A stretch of DNA of 5,356 nucleotides. It comes from Chloroflexota bacterium. Lineage in GTDB: Bacteria > Chloroflexota > Anaerolineae > Promineifilales > Promineifilaceae. A program made the position numbers and the translations under genes. Shown one piece after another: positions 1-5,239 of this stretch (within the stretch, counting starts at the first letter, position 1; each line of letters begins with the position of its first letter). Where the stretch lies: contig QQUD01000947.1 of the NCBI GenBank assembly GCA_008501785.1, forward strand, positions 1 to 5,356, written 5' to 3'. The notes beneath the pieces are model-generated. The model did not search any database. It was not told the origin of the DNA and saw nothing but the letters and a program-made list of their open reading frames with translations.

Positions 1-1
1 G

Positions 2-118
2 GCGCAGATGTTTGTTCTGTTGGTTCTCGGTTGGGCTGCGGAATGGAGATGGGCAGATACACAAGCCATATGGCGCGGAATAATGGTGACGATGCTGGCA
101 ATGGCTAAACATGTTTGA
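2..118 (+). pseudogene. Possible C-terminal tail of an unidentified membrane protein, cut by the window edge
   Basis: Frame 2 is open from the left edge to a TGA at 116-118 and gives 38 residues that are hydrophobic and tryptophan-rich (it begins AQMFVLLVLGWAAEW and ends MLAMAKHV). That composition would fit the end of a membrane protein. The other two forward frames are also open for most of this stretch, to stops at 81-83 and 106-108, so an open frame is weak evidence here. No family is recognised. It could be the end of a real upstream gene, part of the same coding debris that follows, or nothing. Confidence 0.2.
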
Positions 119-660
119 TTATAACCATAGTGCGAGTATATTTTCTGCGGCCAAGCGTTGGGCCTTGCTGCGAGATGACGTTGTCGCTTCAGAAAATGAT
201 TTGCCATCGGGTTGGAGCCTGCGCTTCGAACCAGGGTCGCGTGTGCCGATTGTGACCACAAACACGGGTCAGCAGCGACGGTTGTTGATTAGTGGTGAAG
301 CCGGCCATCCCTTTCAAAACTGCCCCGATGGAGCCAGTCGCACACACGACTTCTGAAACAAGGACAATGTTCATCGCACTGGCTATCAAACAGCGATGAG
401 AATGGCAGTTGCGCAAACGCGTCATGAGTGGTGCCGTTTGCTTTACCTGAGTAAGGCTGCAAATGGGTTGGCGGGAACGGCCGTTCCCATCGGCCTCATG
501 GTTGATCCAACCAAATCACCACACCCATCCAACACACCGTGCGCCCCGCTTGAAGAAGGCCCCATTGAAGTCACCATCACCCCCACCCGCGTTCGCATCC
601 TTGATGATTTAGATAGTGAAAGCCCCGGCGAGATAAACCTCGTTTTTACCCTATTTACCG
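111..660 (+). pseudogene. Degraded coding remnant, frame 3, interrupted by an in-frame TGA
   Basis: The frame starting at ATG 111 stays open to about 827 except for one TGA at 354-356. Most of its translation is compositionally odd and matches no family I recognise. The part at about 550-645 reads like genuine protein (IEVTITPTRVRILDDLDSES, then PGEINLVFTLF): alternating beta-strand residues with an Asp-rich turn, as in secreted or surface proteins of bacteria with FG-GAP proteins. Beyond about 650 the sense continues better in the next frame, where FG-GAP repeats begin. The simplest reading is a decayed or mosaic gene with a stop and a frameshift. No ribosome binding site is evident before 111, and I cannot defend an intact CDS. 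Only the 550-650 part is moderately convincing. Confidence 0.35.
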
Positions 661-1071
661 ATAATTTCCGACGTTCAATACGCACGCAAGCCGCGCCGTT
701 CCGATGTTTTCCATGCGCTTTCTTTGGGGGGCGGCTCCTATCAATGGCGTTACTCATCTGCTGGGCAAACGAATTGGATCAATCTGAACGGCCCCGGTAC
801 TTCTATCAAGACACTCCAATTTGGTGATTTTGATGGAGATGGCAAAACAGATGTCGTTAGCGTTGCTCCTGAGCAGGGCCAATTTCGGTGGCGATTTTCA
901 TCTGGGGGTGTCGCCAATTGGCGCAACATGGGGCGGTCTCACATACCGCTAGCAGATTTGCGTTTTGGCGATTTTGACGCAGGTGAAGGCTGCACGATCA
1001 CTATTCCCAACACAAGTCCAGCCAACGCAGACTTTACGGCAACGCCAATTATTGGCACCACTCCAATTTGA
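637..1071 (+). pseudogene. FG-GAP/VCBS-type repeat protein fragment (two repeat units)
   Basis: Frame 1 is open from 637 (just after a TAA) to the TGA at 1069-1071. It encodes two tandem units of about 48 residues, at 700-846 and 847-990. Each unit runs [S/T]DV, then a short variable stretch, then a [Y/F]-x-WR[Y/F]SS-x-G core, NW, and finally L-[Q/R]-FGDFD. The first unit ends in the calcium-loop motif DFDGDGKTD (826-852), the hallmark of FG-GAP/VCBS beta-propeller repeats of secreted or surface proteins. In the second unit the loop is decayed (DFDAGEG), and the sequence from 991 to the stop does not continue the repeat. There is no start codon with a ribosome binding site; the only early start-like codon is a TTG at 724 inside repeat 1. 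No signal peptide or full propeller (usually around seven blades) is present. It is a fragment of a larger gene, apparently frameshifted relative to the remnant upstream. Confidence 0.7.
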
Positions 1072-1309
1072 ACATCATATTTATTTACCATTTGTACACA
1101 AAAGCGAATAAACGAGTGCAACAACTTCAACCTCCCGAAGGTGCAAACCCTCTATGATTGAGCAAAACTATAGCTCCCGCGATTCTACACAAGTCAGGAA
1201 GAGAAATATGTACATCATTAGTTTACAGGCTGCGAATTAAAAAGGGAGTGTGAAAGATAACCAAATCATGCAAAAATAAACCTAAGCAAGAATGAGTCGA
1301 TTTTAGTAG

Positions 1310-1342
1310 AAATCATCACAAAAATCTGTTTGGGGATGATTT
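1310..1342. repeat. 8-bp perfect inverted repeat with a 17-nt spacer
   Basis: AAATCATC at 1310-1317 is the exact reverse complement of GATGATTT at 1335-1342. As RNA it would form an 8-bp, mostly A-U stem with a 17-nt loop, so it would be weak. There is no run of T directly after a GC-rich stem, so it is not a typical terminator. The right arm overlaps the first bases of the 14-bp palindrome that begins at 1340. It may be part of a regulatory site or a chance pairing in AT-rich DNA. Confidence 0.4.
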
Positions 1343-1353
1343 TCTCGAGAAAA
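1340..1353. promoter_or_regulatory. Perfect 14-bp palindrome, candidate operator
   Basis: TTTTCTCGAGAAAA is its own reverse complement over all 14 bases. It ends 11 bp before a TATAAT hexamer (1365-1370), so it covers the place where a -35 element would sit. A dimeric repressor or activator bound here could control that promoter. No regulator gene lies in the window, so the binding protein is unknown. By rough calculation, perfect 14-bp palindromes should occur by chance about once per 16 kb at even composition, somewhat more often in AT-rich DNA. Confidence 0.4.
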
Positions 1354-1364
1354 ATAGGTTAGGA

Positions 1365-1370
1365 TATAAT
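1365..1370 (+). promoter_or_regulatory. Candidate sigma-70 -10 box (TATAAT)
   Basis: An exact TATAAT hexamer would place a transcription start near 1377, directed toward the kinase gene. At 16-18 bp upstream there is no good -35 match; that place is occupied by the 14-bp palindrome, which could mean activator dependence. There is no extended -10 TG. If it is real, the transcript has a leader of about 255 nt before the kinase start, beginning with the hairpin at 1379-1400. TATAAT is common in AT-rich DNA, so this is a candidate only. Confidence 0.35.
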
Positions 1371-1378
1371 ATTTGCAC

Positions 1379-1400
1379 CCTATGCTAGATTCCAGCTAGG
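1379..1400 (+). promoter_or_regulatory. Hairpin at the expected 5' end of the leader
   Basis: CCTATGCT (1379-1386) can pair with AGCTAGG (1394-1400) as a 7-bp stem with one bulged T, around a 7-nt loop (AGATTCC). It starts 2 nt after the transcription start predicted from the TATAAT at 1365-1370. There is no T-run after it, so it is not a classical terminator. A 5' stabilising or regulatory hairpin is possible. Confidence 0.3.
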
Positions 1401-1423
1401 TACGAATAAATCAAATGGAAAAA

Positions 1424-1484
1424 GATGCATGAGCATCGTAGATTGCATCGTCAACAAGTAGAAAATTTGATATTGTAAAGATGC
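1424..1484 (+). repeat. Cluster of GATGC/GCATC words, including a small hairpin
   Basis: GATGC occurs at 1424-1428 and 1480-1484, and its complement GCATC at 1433-1437 and 1445-1449. The first pair forms a 5-bp stem with a 4-nt loop (ATGA). GCATCGT is repeated directly at 1433-1439 and 1445-1451, a 12-bp period. The third and fourth copies could also pair with each other over a longer distance. This could be alternative RNA folding in a leader or small RNA, or half-sites for a regulator. The words are only 5 to 7 bases long. Confidence 0.3.
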
Positions 1485-1588
1485 GCAATGTCTATCTTAT
1501 TTTCATTCTTAGACTGTCACATATCTTTTGAGGACTTACATTTAGGCATCATACAGTTAGAGGAGGCAGTTTTCTTTTTGGAGCGATT

Positions 1589-1616
1589 TTGAAGTATAAG
1601 CAATTTAGAGGATATT
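1589..1616 (+). promoter_or_regulatory. Weak alternative promoter close to the kinase gene
   Basis: TTGAAG (1589-1594) and GATATT (1611-1616) each match four of six consensus bases and are 16 bp apart. They would start transcription near 1623, giving a leader of about 10 nt before GTG 1633. That would fit the lack of a well-placed Shine-Dalgarno there. TATAAG at 1595-1600 is another possible -10. None of these is strong. Confidence 0.2.
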
Positions 1617-1632
1617 CTTTATATTTTTTGAC

Positions 1633-4212
1633 GTGAGTATTTTTATGTGTAGCGATTATATTCCAACAATCCCAGAGAATCCTGAAGAATTAGATAATGT
1701 TCACTCAGACCAGCCCTTGCATGGAAGATATGAAGTAGGACACAAATTACTTGGTCGGTACAAAGTTCGCAGCTTCCAAGAAGGTGGATTCGGAATCGTG
1801 TATTTTGTGCGAGATGAAATTTCCGGTGAAGAATATGCGGCAAAAACATATAAACCCGAACTCAAAGATTCTGTAACACATGTTGAAAACTTTAAGAAAG
1901 AAATTGTTCTTTGGTTGGGCTTAAAACCTCATCCTCATTTAGTTATGCCACATATTGTAGAACTTATAGATGAACAACCGTATCTTTTCATGGAATATAT
2001 CCATGACGGGTTTCACAAAAATTTAAAAAACTTAATCACAGACAGAAAAAATAAACTTGAGTGGCAAACTGCTATTAAACTAGGTTACCAAATTTGCTCG
2101 GCGATGGAGTTTATTAATCGCAAGCAGGAAAAAATTGTTCATGCTGATCTAAAGCCTGAAAATATCATGATAACTAAAGAAGGAAATGCCAAGGTAACCG
2201 ATTTTGGTACATCTGAGTTTTTTAACTACACAGGTGATTTATTTCCAATTCAAACGACCGGCACACTAGAGTATATGCCACCGGAACAATTACGGGGACA
2301 AATTGTAGATCAGCAATCTGATATCTTTTCTTTTGGGATATTACTTTATGAAATGGTCGCGTTTCAATTGCCTTACCCTACAGATATTTATAATGACTCA
2401 TCATTATCAAAGAGGGAAAGCCTATTGGCTTTTTACGACAAAATGGGAGAGGAATTTCATACTGATGCAATGCACTTAACCCCATGGAAGAAAGTGCTTA
2501 AAAATAATAAACTTGCTCCATCTCTTAAGGAATTAATCCTTGGTTGCCTTATACCGCAGCGAAGCAATAGATGGCAATCTTTCTTAAAAATCCAACAATT
2601 TATGGAGCATCATTTTGAGGATCAATTGGAAGATACTAAGATGAGCACTATTAATGTGAATCTCCACAATAAGGCTCTTTCATATTTTCGCTTGGGGTTG
2701 ATAAGTCAATCTCTTTCGACGTTTAATCAAGCAATCATAAAAGATCCCGATAATGCTCCCCTATGGCATGATGCAGAAAAAGCTCTTTTGCATGTCGATG
2801 AGATAAGTAATTTTCAAACAGTCAGCCACATTGCTAGGGAAAAACCACCTGTACAGGAATGGAATACGACTTCAATTGATGAGATGTCTAATCAAATCCA
2901 AATTCTTGTTAAGGAGACGCGATTTCAAACAGCACTTGAACTACTATTGAAAGCACTAGATAAAAATTCTGAAAATAAAGATGTAAATTATTTGACTAGT
3001 TTGACCATTTTCTTATCCCAAGATTCTGGTCACACATATAATGCAAGAGAGCGACTTACAAATAATGTGTTAGGGGATACAAGGTTAGATCATCTGTTTT
3101 GTGAATGTGCTGAGTGTAAAAGCACTTGGGTGCCTAATCCAATGACAAAAAATTTCAGCCTTGTTTGGAGTTATAGTCCTCCAGGGGGACAATGCCCGAA
3201 TTGTGCAAGAGTATATTGCCGGGATTGTGCAAGCAAACCTGGTGGTACTTCTCAGGTTTGTCCCAAATGTGACATGGACCTCACATTAATCAATGAACCA
3301 AACGGAAGGACGTCACGGCAATCAAAATTTCGGTCTGAACCTCTTTACCTTGTAGTGGTTTTTAGAGAAGGTCCAATACACCCAGATGGGGAATATTTAA
3401 ATTCGATATTAAGTCGATATATTCCAGAAAGCATCGAACAAAACTCAATCATTCTTGCAAGAGCAATATTTCCCTGGTCTCTTTTTGATGCTACCTTTAT
3501 TAACGAATTGAAAGACATTTTCCTCAAATATAGAATATCAAAAAATACTCATCAAGTTGACCACATATTGGATTTTACAGATGAAAATGGTATTCGCCTT
3601 TATTTCTTGAAATTTTACAATAAATATAAAAAGGAGGAGAAAAAGGGCAAATCACGATACGATCAAGCAAAAAAACCTCAAGAGCTAGAGTTACTTGCCT
3701 TGATTGAAGTTTATCATTCGTTTGAAGTTGATTTCACCAAAAAACAAATTGCTACCCATATTATTAATGAAGGGAAATTTGAGGATTTGTTAGAATATGG
3801 AACGTTAAAAGAAAAGGAGAAAGTCCTTTTAGAAGTTAGCAAAGATGCTAACTATTCCAATAAAGATGTTATTGAAGGATTAACAAAGGTTGGAACAAAA
3901 GATACCTTTAGCAGATTATTATTTTATTTGCGATATGCCGAGGATTATGAGCATAGTTGGCGGTTGACTCTTGAGAGTTTTAAAAAAAATAACACCTTGA
4001 TATTATCGTCACTCCTTGACTTATTGAAAGCAAAGGATAAATATAGAAAGAAAGAGCAAGCACGTGGTCGAAAAAGATTATTAATCTTACTCAATGAAAT
4101 TGGAGATATGTCTTGTATTCCGGTAATTGAAGTGTTATTAGCGACCGACAGTGCCAATCAAAAACTGGGACGAGAGGTAATTCAAAGCATTAAGGATAGA
4201 TCGAACAATTGA
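1633..4212 (+). CDS. Multi-domain Hanks-type Ser/Thr protein kinase with TPR-like region, FYVE-like zinc finger and helical-repeat tail
   Basis: An 859-residue soluble protein expected to phosphorylate Ser/Thr on protein partners; no signal peptide or membrane segment, unlike PASTA-type PknB. Kinase domain about 43-325: glycine loop EGGFGIVY (50-57), ATP lysine K71, likely alpha-C glutamate E90, catalytic HADLKPEN (170-177; D172, N177), DFG 190-192, activation-loop threonines T208/T209, PPE 216-218, DIFSFG 230-235, late arginine R313. It is non-RD (HAD for HRD), and Q49 replaces the first loop glycine. Then: TPR-like helices about 345-380 and 418-462; eight cysteines in four CxxC pairs (C492/495, 521/524, 529/532, 543/546), the middle two four residues apart as in FYVE fingers; an unassigned alpha/beta-looking region about 565-660; a charged linker; HEAT-like helices about 700-859. 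Start GTG 1633 is the earliest after the stop at 1606-1608, with only AGAGGA 20 nt upstream; ATG 1645 is an alternative. It heads a probable operon with the TPR gene 106 bp downstream. The target is unknown. Confidence 0.93.
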   Translation: MSIFMCSDYIPTIPENPEELDNVHSDQPLHGRYEVGHKLLGRYKVRSFQEGGFGIVYFVRDEISGEEYAAKTYKPELKDSVTHVENFKKEIVLWLGLKPHPHLVMPHIVELIDEQPYLFMEYIHDGFHKNLKNLITDRKNKLEWQTAIKLGYQICSAMEFINRKQEKIVHADLKPENIMITKEGNAKVTDFGTSEFFNYTGDLFPIQTTGTLEYMPPEQLRGQIVDQQSDIFSFGILLYEMVAFQLPYPTDIYNDSSLSKRESLLAFYDKMGEEFHTDAMHLTPWKKVLKNNKLAPSLKELILGCLIPQRSNRWQSFLKIQQFMEHHFEDQLEDTKMSTINVNLHNKALSYFRLGLISQSLSTFNQAIIKDPDNAPLWHDAEKALLHVDEISNFQTVSHIAREKPPVQEWNTTSIDEMSNQIQILVKETRFQTALELLLKALDKNSENKDVNYLTSLTIFLSQDSGHTYNARERLTNNVLGDTRLDHLFCECAECKSTWVPNPMTKNFSLVWSYSPPGGQCPNCARVYCRDCASKPGGTSQVCPKCDMDLTLINEPNGRTSRQSKFRSEPLYLVVVFREGPIHPDGEYLNSILSRYIPESIEQNSIILARAIFPWSLFDATFINELKDIFLKYRISKNTHQVDHILDFTDENGIRLYFLKFYNKYKKEEKKGKSRYDQAKKPQELELLALIEVYHSFEVDFTKKQIATHIINEGKFEDLLEYGTLKEKEKVLLEVSKDANYSNKDVIEGLTKVGTKDTFSRLLFYLRYAEDYEHSWRLTLESFKKNNTLILSSLLDLLKAKDKYRKKEQARGRKRLLILLNEIGDMSCIPVIEVLLATDSANQKLGREVIQSIKDRSNN

Positions 4213-4318
4213 ATACCGATCATCAGTGACAATAAATACTTATCCTGGCTGGATTAAATGTTTTAGTTAGACAATTTAGGTTGCAAGAAATGCTCTTATG
4301 CTTTTGAGGAGATGGAAA
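4213..4318 (+). other. 106-bp gap between kinase and TPR genes
   Basis: No terminator is evident: the only inverted repeat seen (ATCC 4242-4245 with GGAT 4251-4254) is 4 bp and lacks a T-run. A poor promoter-like pair, TTGAAT (4209-4214) and AATAAA (4231-4236) at 16 bp, is present. Co-transcription of the two genes is therefore likely but not shown. Confidence 0.4.
4306..4311 (+). promoter_or_regulatory. Strong Shine-Dalgarno that sets the start of the TPR gene
   Basis: GAGGAG lies 7 nt before ATG 4319, which is ideal spacing. The in-frame ATG at 4298 lies upstream of this site and has no Shine-Dalgarno of its own, so 4319 is the better start. The kinase gene has nothing comparable, which hints that the two proteins are translated at different rates. 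Confidence 0.8.
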
Positions 4319-5197
4319 ATGGACACAATACGTTATAAAGATTATTCAATCTATATCGATTACTCCGAAAAACACAATCTGTGGACCTGGGATGTCAATG
4401 TAAGAGGAAATTTAGGTGCAGGTCCGGCGAGATCCAAATCTGAAGCTGAGGCTGATGCCCGTGCTTATGTGGATGCTTATACCTCGTCGGGAGGCCCTGA
4501 GTTAAATTTGTTTGGAAAATCAACAATTCCTGCTCAGACACTTGTTTCAAATGATTCTTCCGAAAATAGAATAGGGTTGTTGACTGGAGACCCATATGTT
4601 GATGATTGTCTTTTAATAAAGTTTAAGCATATTGAAGATGCTCGCACATGGAATGAATTTCCAGAAATGATGAAAATTGCTGGATTGGTTAACTCTAACA
4701 AACTCCAAGAGGGGCTTGAAGCAGCATTTGCATTGAAAGAAAAACATCCGGATTTTGATCACATTTATCGCTGGATTGCTTTGGCATATCAGAAGCAAGG
4801 GGAACGAAATAAAGCTATAAAAGCACTTGAAGATGGATTAAACAATAGCTTTCGAAAATACCATCTGTGCAATTATTTAGCTATACAATTTTATGAATCA
4901 AATAATTTGGGTGAGGCTTTCAAATGGTGGGTTCAGAGTGTTTTGATTCAAGATGTATTTGAAGATTTTGGAGATTATGAACCGTTTCTGTATTTGGGGT
5001 ATATCAGCTTAGGTTTTGATATGAAACCATTATCTAAACGTTTTATAATACAAGCAGATAGAATAAGATCAGATGGCCTTCGCTTGATTGAAGCTGCTGA
5101 GAAAAAATTAACTAAGCTTCTGTCAGAGCAAGCAACACAATCAATAGGGTCAGTTCTAAAGATAATCGAGGACGAAAATCTTCAATTTGGTAAATAA
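4319..5197 (+). CDS. TPR-repeat protein with a short beta-rich N-terminal domain, putative kinase partner
   Basis: A 292-residue cytosolic protein without signal peptide or membrane helices. I chose ATG 4319 because of the GAGGAG 7 nt before it; starting at ATG 4298 would add seven residues (MLLRRWK). Residues about 5-54 form a compact module: three predicted strands (RYKDYSIYIDY, then LWTWDVNVRG), a Gly/Pro turn, then an Ala-rich helix (SEAEADARAYVDAY). I do not recognise this family by name. Residues about 60-110 look like a linker. TPR-like helix pairs follow at about 115-145, 147-178 (YRWIALAYQKQGERNKAIKAL is a good match to the W-LG-Y-A-A-P pattern), 181-212 and 220-252, ending in a charged helix at 255-292. 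TPRs bind proteins, so it is probably a scaffold, adaptor or substrate of the upstream kinase. It shares the AT-rich composition of the kinase gene. No catalytic motif is visible. The family role is inferred; the existence of the gene is secure. Confidence 0.88.
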   Translation: MDTIRYKDYSIYIDYSEKHNLWTWDVNVRGNLGAGPARSKSEAEADARAYVDAYTSSGGPELNLFGKSTIPAQTLVSNDSSENRIGLLTGDPYVDDCLLIKFKHIEDARTWNEFPEMMKIAGLVNSNKLQEGLEAAFALKEKHPDFDHIYRWIALAYQKQGERNKAIKALEDGLNNSFRKYHLCNYLAIQFYESNNLGEAFKWWVQSVLIQDVFEDFGDYEPFLYLGYISLGFDMKPLSKRFIIQADRIRSDGLRLIEAAEKKLTKLLSEQATQSIGSVLKIIEDENLQFGK

Positions 5198-5239
5198 GCT
5201 AAAGTGACCATATTTCATTTCATTAAAAAATTTGATTTG
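5198..5239. other. 42-bp gap between convergent genes
   Basis: The stop codons of the TPR gene (5195-5197) and the minus-strand gene (complement of 5240-5242) face each other across 42 bp of A/T-rich DNA including AAAAAATTT (5226-5234). No GC-rich hairpin is present, so I cannot call a bidirectional terminator. Confidence 0.4.

Larger units (their letters stand above)
1072..1632. other. Gene-free AT-rich region, 561 bp, upstream of the kinase gene
   Basis: I see no convincing coding sequence on either strand. The left part (1072-1300) has no recognisable structure. The right part is richer: an 8-bp inverted repeat (1310-1342), a perfect 14-bp palindrome (1340-1353), a TATAAT box (1365-1370), a bulged hairpin (1379-1400), a small GATGC hairpin (1424-1437) and further GATGC/GCATC words to 1484. 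A long regulated leader or a small RNA transcribed toward the kinase gene is possible. The region is unusually long for a bacterial intergenic gap, although the debris to its left may account for part of that. Confidence 0.6.

Noticed and set aside
189..425. 78-codon open frame on the minus strand
   Set aside because: No recognisable protein pattern, no ribosome binding site, and overlaps forward coding debris.
443..757. 104-codon open frame on the minus strand
   Set aside because: Its translation is low in sense and lies opposite the protein-like forward remnant (frame 3) and the FG-GAP start, so it is a shadow.
1643..1849. Minus-strand open frame inside the kinase gene
   Set aside because: It lies wholly within the kinase N-terminus and glycine-loop coding region, which has clear function in the other strand.
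4242..4254. ATCC/GGAT hairpin after the kinase gene as a terminator
   Set aside because: Only a 4-bp stem with a 5-nt loop and no T-run; expected by chance.
4298..4318. Upstream ATG as start of the TPR gene
   Set aside because: It precedes the GAGGAG ribosome binding site, which is ideally spaced for ATG 4319.
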